The notes below the pieces were generated by a model. The model was not told the DNA's origin and made no database searches. It saw only the letters and a list, made by a program, of their open reading frames with translations. Shown one piece after another: positions 50,349 through 61,282 of a stretch of DNA of 64,000 nucleotides. Position 1 is the first letter of the stretch; every line of letters begins with the position of its first letter. The position numbers were made by a program, and so were the translations under genes. The DNA lies in assembly GCA_900491605.1 (NCBI GenBank), contig UESW01003883.1, forward strand, positions 251,028 to 315,027, written 5' to 3'. This DNA comes from Calamus simplicifolius (taxonomy: Eukaryota; Streptophyta; Magnoliopsida; Arecales; Arecaceae).

Positions 50349-51524
50349 TAGAGTTCGACACCACGGCCCGGCACGAACCGGGCCGTGCCGGCATAGCCCA
50401 TTAAACCGTGCCGTGCCGGGCTCGAAAAATTCAGCCCATCAGCCCGGCACGGCCTAGGCCCCTAGTGAGCCGTGCCAAAACAGGGGAAGGTTGCCGGCGG
50501 TGGCCCTATGCCACCGGCCCCTTTCGGGCTTCAGCCGGCCAGCCGCCGCTCCGTGTCAGCTATCACTGGTGGTCGCCTCCCCCTCTCTCTTTCTCTCTCC
50601 TTTCTTTCTTTTTTTCTTTCTGTTTTCTTCTTTCTTCTCCCGCCATCGCCACTGTGGCGGCAGCACAGCCGGCCAAAGAGGCCGGCCGGACTCCACCGAA
50701 CGCTTTCCCGGCGCTGGTGGGGGCTAGCGTCCGGGGCTCGGGCCCGATAAACCGGTGGGCACGTTGCCGGGCTTGAACCAACCACGCGGGAGCCTGTTTG
50801 GCTCCCGTGCGAAGGAGGGCCGACCGACGGCCCTCAATCTTCCTCCCTCATCGGCCGCCTCGAGCGGTCGGGCCTCCACACCCGCCGCCGTTGAGGCGCC
50901 AGGCACAATAACGGGAGGAGCAGCCAAACGCTGCCCCTCTCTATCTCCCTCCTCGTGCGATGACGAGGCTGGCCGAGGGAGGCCGGTCGGATCCCATCGG
51001 ATGCCTATCCGGCGCAGGTGTGGGCTGCTGCTCGCGGCTCGGGCTCGATGAGCCGGCGGTGTGCCGGCTCACCACCGGCCCCGAACCAAGCCGCGGGCCG
51101 ACTTGGTACCACAGCGAAAGGAGGATCGCCCAGCGGCCCTCCACCACACCACTTCGGCCGCCTTGAGCGGCCGAACACTCCACCACTCCCTTTCCGACCG
51201 CCTCGAGCGATCGGGCACTCTACGGTCGGCGCCATCGAGGCTCAATAACGGAAGGAGCAGCCGAACGGCTTAAGTTGTGCCAGTGCCAAGCACGGCCCCT
51301 AGTGGGCCGTGCCTGGCCCGTGGCCCAAAATGGGCCACGTACCATGTTGGGCCGAAATTTTTTTCGGGCCTTTGGGCCACGAGCTGTGCCGGGCCAAAAT
51401 TTTTTTGGGCCTTGTCTGGCACGGCCCGTTTATTTCTGGGCCGTGCCAAGCAGGACCTGTCTTTTGGTTTAGCCCGACGGGCCTGGGCGGTGCCGTGTCA
51501 GGCACGGCCCAGTGCCCAAGTCTA
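50349..51524. mobile_element. GC-rich candidate non-autonomous DNA element
   Basis: A 1.18-kb GC-rich island in AT-rich DNA. Its ends are dense in GGCACGGCCC, GGGCCGTGCC and CGGCACG words in both orientations. Imperfect terminal inverted repeat: TAGAGTTCGACACC at 50349 and, read inward from 51524, TAGACTTGGGCACT. Dense subterminal words of this sort are a feature of hAT elements. No 8-bp target duplication was found, so the class is uncertain. ORFs inside are GC artefacts. Confidence 0.5.
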
Positions 51525-52005
51525 TTAAGTCCTTGGAAAAGACTTTGTACACCGCCCCCGGTGCAGCAAGGCTTACGTGGGCTGCACCGCCTCTTCTGAT
51601 TGGTCCATGTGGCTCCTACGTGGATGACCTGCCGGGCTGTATGGCTCTACTTACGTTCTGAACGTGACGGCCATTTAAAGCAGTTCGCTTTTTTTTAAAA
51701 TTAGCGTGCGGACGAAAATGCCCTTTCCCTCCATCCTAGCGCCATTTTACGTTGTATTTCATCTGTGCAAGAAGAACTCTCTTTCTTCCCCGGTCGAAAG
51801 AAAATATTTCAGCTTCGAGGCTGGAAAACCTGGCAACTGGAGTCTGTGTACAAAAACTTCTGGAGGAAATGTCATCCGCAGCACAAAGTAAAAAGTCTTT
51901 CTTCCAACTTCTTTCTAAAGCTCCTTTATTACACCAACAGTTTTTTCTGGTTAGAGTTAGTTAATGCGTGACCAAACCGTTTAATGCGCGGGTAATTTCC
52001 TTAGA

Positions 52006-52046
52006 ACAAAATAGTTATGACATTCTGAGAGTCATAACTATTTTGT
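52006..52046. repeat. Perfect 16-bp-arm hairpin in left TIR
   Basis: ACAAAATAGTTATGAC and GTCATAACTATTTTGT separated by 9 bases. The same hairpin is at 61930-61970 in the right TIR. Confidence 0.95.
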
Positions 52047-52292
52047 AAGCACGAATGTCATACTCTTTTAATGCGGCCCTTTCCCTCCATCCTAGCGCCA
52101 ATTTATGTTGGATTTCATCTATGCAAGATGAACTCTTTCTTCCCCTCCCTCGCTCTGAGAGTCCGGATGCTAAGGAATCAGTTGAGCACGAACTTACGCC
52201 CTCGCTTTGAAAGTCTGGTCGACAGAAAATATTTCATCTTCGAGGCTGAAAAACCTGGCTACTGGAGTCTACTGGAGTCTTCAAATATAAAA

Positions 52293-52578
52293 GTTTATCC
52301 AATGAGTTTTTTCTTGCCAAAACCTTACGTAGACGTTTGCTTCTCTCTCTGAATTCGGCCAGGTCTGTAAGATGGGCCTCAGCTGCCTTCGTTATCTCTT
52401 CGTTAATTGCTTTTAAAAGGCTTTAATGACAGGAAAACAGAGAGAAAGCAGATGGAGGAAAAAAGGAGCCTTTTAAAAGCAATTGACGAAGAGATAACGA
52501 AGGCAGACCTGGCCGAATTCAGAGAGAGAAGCGAACGTCTACGTGAGGTTTTGGCAAGGAAAAACTCATTGGATAAAC
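52293..52578. repeat. Internal palindrome of the left TIR
   Basis: Outer arm 52293-52421 and inner arm 52468-52578 are inverted copies around a 46-base loop. The outer arm has 18 extra bases (TAAGATGGGCCTCAGCTG). The inner arm and loop encode a charged helical peptide on the plus strand. Confidence 0.9.
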
Positions 52579-52579
52579 T

Positions 52580-53510
52580 CAGTGGGCGGTTCACAGGAAT
52601 CGAATCGGTGCGCCCCCCGCCCCCCCCCCTCGTTGAGTTTCGAGGGATGGGGAACAGAAGAGAGTTTCGGGAAGCCAACCGTAGTAAGTTTAACGTCGTC
52701 CCAAGAGAAAATTCACGACACCCAAGGATGATTTGGATTTCGGCCGAAACTCCTTCGCGACACCCCTGTTGAAAGCTCACGACACCCTAGCTTTAAAGCG
52801 ACGACACCCGTGCTTAGAAATGATCACGGTGAGAATACCCGCGACACCCCTTGTCGAATTCAGCCGCAACTCCTTCGCGACACCCCAGTTGAAATCTCAC
52901 GACACCCTAGCTTTAAGGGGACGACACCCCTAAAAGGTGATTAACGTGGGTCACTGTTAATGCATGGGTGTCGTCGCCTTAAAGCTAGGGTGTCGTGAGC
53001 TGAAATCCAAATTGTCCGCGTGGTCAGTTCTAAGCACGGGTGTCGTAGCATTGGTGCTGGGGTGTCATGAGATTTCAACTGGGGTGTCACGAAGGAGTTT
53101 CGCCGAATTCGACAAGGGGTGTCGCGGGGGTTCTCTCCGTGATCAGTTCTAAGCACGGGTGTCGTCGCCTTAAAGCTAGGGTGTCGTGAGCTTTCAACAG
53201 GGGTGTCTCGAAGGAGTTTCGGCCGAAATCCAATTCTCCCTGGGTGTCGCGGGGATTCTCTCCGTGGTCAGTTCTAAGCACGGGTGTCGTAGCATTGATG
53301 CTAGGGTGTCGTGAGGTTTCAAGTGGGGTGTCGCGAAGGAGTTTCGGCCGAAATCCAAATCATCCTTGGGTGTCGTGAATTTTCTCTTGGGACGACGTTA
53401 AACTTACGACGGTTGCTTCCCGAAACTCTGTTCTGTTCCCCATCCCTCGAAACTCAAGGAGGGGGGGTGCACCGATTCGATTCCTGTGAACCGCCACTGA
53501 GATGGTGGCG
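52580..53510. repeat. Second palindrome: CGACACCC array folding on itself
   Basis: 52600-52945 reads with CGACACCC words, then from about 52960 the same text returns inverted as GGGTGTCG words. The matching outer ends are GGCGGTTCACAGGAATCGAA at 52587 and its inverse ending near 53500. The turn is near 52945. Confidence 0.85.
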
Positions 53511-54510
53511 CGTGGCAATCGAAACACCCGCCAGGAGTACCTTAAATATGGATGGGGGAATGCCATCGTTAATCACCTTTCCAGCTTTTTGATACTGAGA
53601 TGGCTTCCAGAGGCGAGGGGAGATCTACTGGCAGCCATGGCAGCCGCCGCGCAACGTCACCATCGACGCGGAGGTTATGCGGAGTCGCTCGCAATCAGCG
53701 AGCGACTCAACAAGGCGGCCGAGGAATACCTGGTCGTTTCAACGAGAAAGATAGAGGTCCTGCGTCGGGCCAACAGCCAGCTGGAGGGCAAGTAGCGTCC
53801 CTCCAGCGCCAGATCGCCGACGCAGCGACCGAAGGAGATGAGAAGCCCCAGTGAGGGCTAATGTATTTTCTTTTTTGATAAATAAAAATTAATTTTAGTA
53901 ACTTGGTTGTCGCGGGCCTTCTCGCCGTGGTCAGTTCTAAGCACGGGTGTCGTCGCCTTAAAGCTAGGGTATCGTGAGCTTTCAACAGGGGTGTCTCTAA
54001 GGAGTTTCGGTCGAAATCCAAAAGTTCTAATTAGATTTCAAAAAAATTTTAATCAGTTCTAAGCAATTGTCCGGGTCAGTTCTTGTCCGCTAGGATGTCA
54101 TTAGATTTCAACGCTGAATTCGACAAGGGTGTCAGTTCTAAGCAACCTTAAAGCTAGGGTGTCGTGAGCTTTCAACAGGGGTGTCTCTAGGAGTTTCGGC
54201 CGAAATCCAATTCTCCTGGGGTGTCACGGGGATTGTCCGCGCGGTCAGTTCTAAGCACGGGTGTCGTCGCCTTAAAGCTAGGGTGTCGTGAGCTTTCAAC
54301 AGGGGTGTCTCGAAGGAGTTTCGGCCGAAATCCAATTCTCCTGGGGTGTCGCGGGGATTCTCCGCGCCATCAGTTATAAGCCACGGGTGTCGTAGCATTG
54401 GTGCTAGGGTGTCTTTAGATTTCAATTGGAGCTAGGGGTGTCGCGGGTCAGTGGCCACATTTGCACGACTGGGCCTCGGGTGTCGTGAGATGATAAATGG
54501 GGTGTCGTAT
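52720..54510. repeat. Left CGACACCC/GGGTGTCG tandem array
   Basis: Units near 120 bp with the same words as the right array (CTTAAAGCTAGGGTGTCGTG, AGGAGTTTCGGCCGAAATCC), in inverted orientation before about 52945 and direct after. A unique GC-rich segment at 53506-53870 interrupts it. Confidence 0.88.
53506..53870 (+). other. GC-rich insert, possible captured gene fragment
   Basis: A unique GC-rich block inside the left array. The plus frame from 53634 reads AQRHHRRGGYAESLAISERL and NKAAEEYLVVSTRKIEVLRR before a stop at 53793-53795, a helical charged peptide. Base composition and context fit a captured exon (Pack-MULE style). The source gene is not recognised. Confidence 0.35.
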
Positions 54511-54609
54511 TGTTTTAACCTTCGTATCCTAAATCCTAATCCTTTGTCAGCATATATTGACAACTAAATCTATGGATATCATTGTTCATGACTGCGTGCC
54601 TATATTTTC

Positions 54610-55663
54610 ACAGTTGATGCTGAAATTGTAGATCGGAAAGAAATCGATAACACTCCCGGCCGTGCACCTTCACCCGTCGCTCCAAATGCAGTGGATGATA
54701 TTGTAGTTCCTCAAACTGGGATGGAATTCAATTCAGCAGATGATGTATATACGTTCTACAATGGATACGCGAAACGAGTTGGTTTTGGAATCACAACAGT
54801 GTGTAGCAGGGCCAACAACAAAAAACAACTTTGCTTCAAGCACCTGGCGTGTTGGAGGCAAGGAAAATCTAGAAAATCAGAGAAGAGTATGAATCATAGG
54901 GATACTGGGAAAGTTGATTGTATGGCATCCATAAAAGCAAGACTGAATGCTACAAGTGGTAAGTGGATATTGGATGAGGTTTCTCTAGAACATAACCATG
55001 GGATGTCCATAACATCAACTGGTTATCTACGGTCGCATAGGAGGATCAGCACACCAGAGAAGGCAGAGATCAGCAATTTACATGCCGTGAATGTTCCGAC
55101 GACTCAGATATACTCTGCCATAGCAAGGAGAAAAGGGGGCAGAGGACAATTGGATTTCACCGAGAAGGATGCTCGTAACTTCATTTGTCGCGAACGTCAG
55201 TCTAAGCTGAAAGAAGGAGATGCTCAGTCGATGGTAATTCATTTCGCCGAAATGCAACTCAGAAATCCCAATTTCTTCTATTCCTTAGACCTCAATGATA
55301 ATGGTCATCTGAGGTCTGTCTTCTGGATTCATCCAAGGTCAAGATTGGCATGCACATACTTCGGTGATGTTCTAAGCTTTGACTCAACTTACTTGACAAA
55401 CAGATATCAAATGCCTTTTTGTCCATTCGTTGGGGTCAACCATCATGGACAGTCCACCTTGCTTGGATGCGCATTGTTGTCTGATGAGAGTACTGAGACA
55501 TATAAATGGGTTTTTCAGACTTGGCTGGATGCAATGGTGGTCAAGCACCTATTGCCATGATTACTGACCAAGATAAGGCAATCGAGGCTGCTGTCAAAGA
55601 AGTTTTTCCTAACACACGACATCGATTTTGTCTTTGCATATATTGAAGAAGATACTGGAAAAG
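54610..55663 (+). pseudogene. FAR1/MURA-type MULE transposase, truncated
   Basis: An acceptor-like TTTTCACAG at 54605-54613 precedes an open frame whose main part is 54691-55560. N-terminal FAR1-type zinc-finger DNA-binding domain: FYNGYAKRVGFGITTVCSRA, HLACWRQG, VDCMASIKARL, LEHNHG. The MULE transposase core follows: DVLSFDSTYLTNRYQMPFCP with the first catalytic Asp, then NHHGQSTLLGCALL and ETYKWVFQTWLDAM. A frame change at about 55540 separates the second Asp motif (ITDQDKAI). Recognisable sequence stops at about 55660, where the CGACACCC array begins. The third acidic residue and the SWIM zinc finger expected in full-length proteins are absent. Confidence 0.88.
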
Positions 55664-56430
55664 GCGGCGACACCCCAGCTCTTGGCTAACGACACCCTAG
55701 CTCTTGCGCGGCGACACCCGAAAGGCGGAAACCTACGAGACATCCCAGTACTCGCGAACCGACATCGAAGATTTTAGCTCGACGACACCCCAGCTCTTGG
55801 CTAACGACACCCTAACTCTTGCACGGCGACACCCGAAAGGCGGAAACCTACGAGACATTCCAGTACTCGCGAACCGACACCGAAGATTTTAGCACGACGA
55901 CACCCCAGCTCTTGGCAAACGACACCCTAGCCTTGCGCGGCGACACCCGAAAGGCAAAAACCTACGAGACATCCCAGTACTCGCGAACCGACACCGAAGA
56001 TTTTAGCGCGACGACACCCCAGCTCTTGGCTAACGATACCCTAGCTCTTGCACGGCGACACCCGAAAGGCGGAAACCTACGAGACATCCCAGTACTCGCG
56101 AACCGACACCAAAGATTTTAGCTCGACGACACCCCAGCTCTTGGCAAACGACACCCTAGCCTTGCGCGGCGACACCCGAAAGGCGGAAACCTACGAGACA
56201 TCCCAGTACTCGCGAACCGACACCGAAGATTTTAGCGCGACGACACCCCAGCTCTTGTTAAACGACATCCTAGCTCTTGCGCGGCGACACCCGAAAGGCA
56301 GAAACCTACGAGACATCCCAGTGCTCGCGAATCGACACCGAAGATTTTAGCGTGACGACACCCCAGCTCTTGGCAAACGACACCCTAGCTCTTGCACGGC
56401 GACACCCGAAAGGCGGAAACATACGAAGGC
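55655..56430. repeat. Internal CGACACCC array, 114/115-bp units in 229-bp dimers
   Basis: GCGACACCCGAAAG begins at 55711, 55826, 55940, 56055, 56169, 56284 and 56399, spacing 115, 114, 115, 114, 115, 115. Near-identical ORF-like blocks recur every 229 bp. Word order CGACACCCCAG, CGACACCCTAGCT, CGACACCCG is shared with the inverted flanking arrays although the intervening text differs. ORFs of about 100 codons here are repeat artefacts. Confidence 0.92.
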
Positions 56431-56627
56431 AAACATATGAATACATCGAGGACACTCCTGCTCGCAATATAAAATTTGTGCATTTGCATTAAATATTAAT
56501 CAGTGTTAATATGAATAAATTACATTCAATTTTCATTCAAAGAAGAATAAAAAAATTAAGAACATTTTTCGATAATGTCGCTAATCTTTTTGTTCAGGTC
56601 CTCTCTCAATATCGTCGCAGCTAAGTG

Positions 56628-59275
56628 TCACCGGTAATCTCTGACTTCTTCATCCATGAAATCCATCTTCATATCAGGATTGTCCCGTCGAGCAAGACAT
56701 TCCATGTATCTCAGACAGTATAGGCCGCAATCCAGCGATCCGGTCGGTTGGCTTGGGCAATCCGAAATATCTTCCATCGGCCAATCCATCACTTCCTTCT
56801 TATCGCAGTAGATATGGAATATGTGGCCTAGAATTGTATGCCATTTCCTTGCATTGGCCTTGTACTTCGGATTGCATTTCAATGAATTCAGGTGCATGAA
56901 CACCTTTCTTTCCATGTCGAGAGCAACCAAATGCCAGTGCGAGTTATCAGAGTTTATAATGGTGAAAAGAAACCAGAATTGGGCCTTATCTTCATCCGAT
57001 ACATTGTCAAATATCGCAGCCCCTGATGTTCCAGCAAGTTCATGAGCAGGTGATGAGGAAGTCAGACATAGAGCAGATACAAAAACTGATGCAATTATGC
57101 ACTTATGGTATCGGTCAGGATGCTCTGCCCAGTTGCGCATCAGAAACTCTGGCCGCAATCAATTATCTGCCAATGGAATGTAAAACGATTAATATAATTC
57201 TAAAATCAACAACTAGAACATGTTCCTTGATATACTTACATCATCTATTATCATTTCATTGTTAATGAGATCTTGAAGATTTTTTCTTGTTGCAACGCCA
57301 GAAAACATATTTGTGTAGACGATCTCATCGGTTTGTCGCTCGCTCAAAATTTTTTGAATAATTATTTGGTCATCTTCGACCGTTGTGTTGGGCTTTGACG
57401 TGCCCACTGTCTTCACCGACTTTTTAGGACGGGTTGTCTCATAACATTCTCCGACGACCGTGGATGCCTTACGCTTCCTCGGCTCTTTTTTAATCCTCCT
57501 AACAAGCGAAGGCACTCCAATTATTTCTAAGTCATATTGTCATCCTTTGGCGCAGGGGTGCCAAGTTTATTATCGGATATGGACTCATGTTTATTTTCAT
57601 TCTCATGCTCTGTTTTATCAGCCAATGAATCCCTCTCCAATCTCTTCTCCTCTGCTTTTGCATTCCCTGTCTCAATTGGAAACTCGGATGAATGGTCCTC
57701 CTCCATCTTCTTCTCCTCACTATTTCCATTACCAGGCTCGCGGAGGACCAACTCCAGGGAATGCACCTTCTCTGTTTTCTCGTCTCCCCTATCCTCCTTA
57801 TTTATTGCATTACTTTCCTTTCTGACCAGTGAACTGAGGAGGCTCTTAGCAATGGACAGCCTGTGCCTGACATTATCGAGTTGATCCTTAACGCACTCCA
57901 ATTCAGTCCTCAACTCGGCGCATCCTGCGCAGCTATCCGTTGGTTGAGGGGCGCAGGTATCTGTTGGTTGAGGGGGGATGCAACATTCTGCTGAGGGAGA
58001 AGCCAGCGCTCTTCTGGCAATGGTACAGTAGCTCCCTCCATCTGCAACGCAAGATGATAACAAATTAATATTAAGTGAATATATTGACGCATTAAGTTGA
58101 AAAAAATGGTCAGAGCAATGGAGCAATGAACTAGATTACCAAGTCGTGAGGCTGCAAGTCGGCAACCGAACCGTTTGGATCTTCATTTGGTGGTCATACC
58201 ACTTCAACAGCCGGGGCCGTTTATCAGGGTATGCTGGCTCTCGCATTGATGTATGCTCGAGGAACCATGCCTGAACATGATATTTTTTTGGATATTAAAT
58301 AATGTAATATTACAAAAAAAAATTTACTCATAACACTAATTATGTGTCTCAATAATCCTTACCACCAGTGCTGCCGAGCATCCGAACAAGGTAGGCTGCC
58401 TCCTAACTTTTTTTGCATTCTTTGAGTGCACCGGCTCCTCGGAACGCAAGCAAGCAGCTATTTCTGGGAGAGCCAGAACAATCAACTCCTTCAGTGCCGA
58501 AGCCCAGTCGATGCTACCCAGTTGACTTAAGTCATCCAAGTGCTGGATGAGATACTGTGGACATCTCTGATTAGACTTTGGAGCCAAAAACATGGCCAAT
58601 ATGTATGCGATCCAAAGTCGGACGGTGTCCTCGACATCCTCCTGTACTTTAGATGATCGGAGTTGAAATATCAACTTCTCCAAACCTTCTTGGCGAAGAT
58701 CTAAACCATGGCCAAACCGTCTGAACAACCTTCCGTTGAACATTTGGCTGGACGTGTCGATCTTCTTCCATGAGCTGGAAGTCCCAGAATGAGTGCGACT
58801 TCATCGGCACTGAATAGAACTGGCTTTCCGCAAAACATGAACTCGTCGCCTACATTGTGACATCTTATGATGTCTGCTAGCAGTCGCCCGTCGACTGTGA
58901 ACGTCTGCATATCGACGAAGGCACCAAATGGGGTCCTTCGAATCAGTTTTGTATGCCGTCTAGAGAACCCCATCCTCCAAACCTTCTGAACGTATACTGC
59001 CGGCCTGCAGCTATTCTTAAACAGCTGGGAAGCCTTCACTGGGGGGACTGGAACAATTTTATTGTCAACTGAAACAGGGGGTAAGACAGACGACATACTT
59101 GTCATGAAATTTTAAGAGAGAATGTCATAATATTTAATATAGTGATAAACATACCTGAAGGCGCCGCATCCTCATTCGAACGAAGAACCATGTCCTTGCA
59201 TTGTTTCGCCATTTTCTCCGTCTGCTTCTTCTTTGTTCGCGGTCTTTGTCCACAAACGAAAGCACTCATCTCCAT
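56628..59275 (-). pseudogene. Ulp1-type cysteine protease gene with plant mobile domain
   Basis: Minus-strand spliced gene. Probable exon 1 59275-59155 (MEMSAFVCGQRPRTKKKQTE), exon 2 59068-58363 and exon 3 58270-58140. Exon 2 carries a plant-mobile-domain-like region: WRMGFSRRHTKLIRRTPFGA, VDGRLLADIIRCHNVGDEF, ALILGLPAHG, then a 1-base frame change near 58770 and MFNGRLFRRFGHG. A Glu/Lys-rich coiled coil follows (58050-57540), then a basic KKEPRKRKAS stretch. The Ulp1 C48 peptidase ends the gene (57158-56628): SHWHLVALDME with the His, HLNSLKC where Asp is usual, and CPSQPTGSLDCGLYCLRYME with oxyanion Gln and the Cys. C48 enzymes cleave SUMO; MULE-borne copies have unknown function. Exon limits after exon 3 are uncertain and two or more frame breaks are likely. 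Confidence 0.82.
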
Positions 59276-59539
59276 GAATGAAGTATACGGAAGAATGAAC
59301 TATGGTACAAATTTAGAAGGGAAAAGGAGACCAGTGGCTTCTCGAGCAAGAGACGAAGGATGGCTTCTTGAGCAAAAGGATGGCTTCTCGAGCAACAGAC
59401 GATTGAGTGCTTTTTCTAGGGTTTATGCCGACCTTAGAGAAATACGAAAGGACACTCGGATCGCCATGATCACATCACAGAGACCCGCGAACCCATAGGA
59501 ACTGCCCACGTTTAGCAACTTTTCTCAGAAATATGGCAT

Positions 59540-61120
59540 GGCTGAGTTACTAGGGTGTCGTCGAATTAGTACTAGGGTGACGTCAAATTCCCGCCTTGTT
59601 CAAGCATGGGTGTCGTCGCCTTAAAGCTAGGGTGTCGTTAGATTTCAACTGGGGTGTCGCGAAGGATTTACGGCCGAATTCAATTAGGGTGTCGTCGGGT
59701 ACTCTCTATGTGGTCATTTGTAAGCACGGGTGTCGTCGCCCTAAAGCTAGGGTGTCGTGGGATTTCAACTGGGGTGTCGCGAAGGATTTATGGCTGAATT
59801 CGAACTAGGGTGTCGCTGGGATTATCTCCGTGGTCAGTTTTAAGCACGGGTGTCGTCTCCTTAGAGCTAGGGTGTCGTGAGATTTCAACTGGGGTGTCGC
59901 GATTGATTTTCAGCCGAATTAGAACTAGGATGTCGCGGGGATTCTCTCCGTGGTCAGTTCTAAAGATGGGTGTCATTGCCTTAAAGCTAGGGTGTCGTGA
60001 TATTTCGACTGGGGTGTCGCGAAGGATTTACGGCCGAATTCGACTAGGGTGTCTCCGGGGACTCTCTATGTGGTCATTTGTAAGCACGGGTGTCGTCGCC
60101 CTAAAGCTAGGGTGTCGTGGGATTTCAATTGGGGTGTCGCGAAGGATTTACGGCCGAATTCGATCTAGGATGTCGCTGGGATTCTCTCCGTGGTCAGTTT
60201 TAAGCACGGGTGTCATCTCCTTAGAGCTAGGGTGTCGTGAGATTTCAACTGGGGTGTCGCGATTGATTTTCGGCCGAATTAGAACTAGGGTGTCGCGGGG
60301 ATTCTCTCCGTGGTCAGTTCTAAAGATGGGTTGTCATTGCCTTAAAGCTAGGGTGTCGTGATATTTCGACTGGGGTGTCGCAAAGGATTTACGGCCGAAT
60401 TCGACTAGGGTGTCGCCGGGGACTCTCTATGTGGTCATTTGTAAGCACGGGTGTCGTCGCCTTAAAGCTAGGATGTCGTGGGATTTCAACTGGGGTGTCG
60501 CGAAGGATTTACGGCCGAATTCGATCTAGGATGTCGCTAGGATTCTCTCCGTGGTCAGTTTTAAGCACGGGTGTCGTCTCCTTAGAGCTAGAGTGTCGTG
60601 AGATTTCAACTGGGGTGTCGCGATTGATTTTTGGCCGAATTAAAACTAAGGTGTCGCGGGGATTCTCTCCGTGGTTAGTCCTAAAGACGGGTGTCGTGAT
60701 ATTTCGACTGGGGTGTCGCGAAGGATTTACGGCCGAATTTGACTAGGGTGTCGCCGAGGACTCTCTATGTGGTCATTTGTAAGCACGGGTGTCGTCGCCC
60801 TAAAGCTAGGGTGTCGTGGGATTTCAACTGGGGTGTTGCGAAGGATTTACGTCCGAATTCGAACTAGGATGTCGCTGGGATTCTCTCCGTGGTCAGTTTT
60901 AAGCATGGGTGTCGTCTCCTTAGAGCTAGGGTGTCGTGAGATTTCAACTGGGGTGCCGCGATTGATTTTCGGCCGAATTAGAACTAGGGTGTCGCGGGGA
61001 TTCTCTCCGTTGTCAGTTCTAACGATGGGTGTCGTCGCCTTAAAGCTAGGGTGTTGTGAACTTTCCACTGGGGTGTCGCGAAGGATTTACGGTCGAATTT
61101 GAAGTAGGGTGTCGCGGGAT
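59540..61120. repeat. Right GGGTGTCG array, 120-bp units in 360-bp trimers
   Basis: The landmark GATTTCAACT (or variant) falls at 59641, 59761, 59881, 60001, 60121, 60241, 60362, 60482 and 60602, a 120-bp period. One unit near 60690 is shortened. Three unit types alternate: one with CTCTCTATGTGGTCATTTGT, one with TGGTCAGTTTTAAGCACGGG, and one with TGATATTTCGACT downstream of TAAAGATGGG. The last recurs at 60001 and 60362, so the higher-order period is 360-361 bp. Confidence 0.92.
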
Positions 61121-61282
61121 TCCTTACCATCCGGACTCTCAGAGCGAGGGAGGGGAAGAAAGAGTTCTTCTTGCAGAGATGAAATCTAACATAAATTGGC
61201 GCTAGGATGGAGGGAAAGGGCAGCATCCGGACTCTCAGAGCGAGGGGGGGAAGAAAGAGAGTTCTTCTTGCATAGATGAAAT

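Larger units (their letters stand above)
51535..52578 (+). repeat. Left terminal inverted repeat of the MULE
   Basis: 1044 bp, reverse-complement partner of 61398-62439 with only scattered differences. Contains a short perfect hairpin (52006-52046) and a larger internal palindrome (52293-52421 against 52468-52578). Confidence 0.93.

Noticed and set aside
50408..51599. Overlapping GC-rich ORFs on both strands
   Set aside because: No domain, no splice logic, and they coincide with the GGCACGGCC-word element.
55655..56430. CRISPR-like appearance of regular repeats
   Set aside because: Spacers between the CGACACCC words are themselves repeated, the context is a plant transposon, and no cas genes exist.
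55704..56492. Several similar 60-100-codon ORFs (GDTRKAETYETSQYSRTDTE type)
   Set aside because: They repeat every 229 bp with the DNA array, and the unit length is not a multiple of three, so no continuous protein repeat exists.
59142..59498. 118-codon plus-strand ORF at the start of the Ulp1-like gene
   Set aside because: Antisense to exon 1 of the Ulp1-like gene, which has the better splice sites and family match.
59596..61102. ORFs of 60-180 codons with LGCREISTGVSR repeats
   Set aside because: Although 120 bp is a multiple of three and keeps a frame open, the peptide resembles no family and follows the DNA repeat exactly; the array continues out of frame on the other side of the element.
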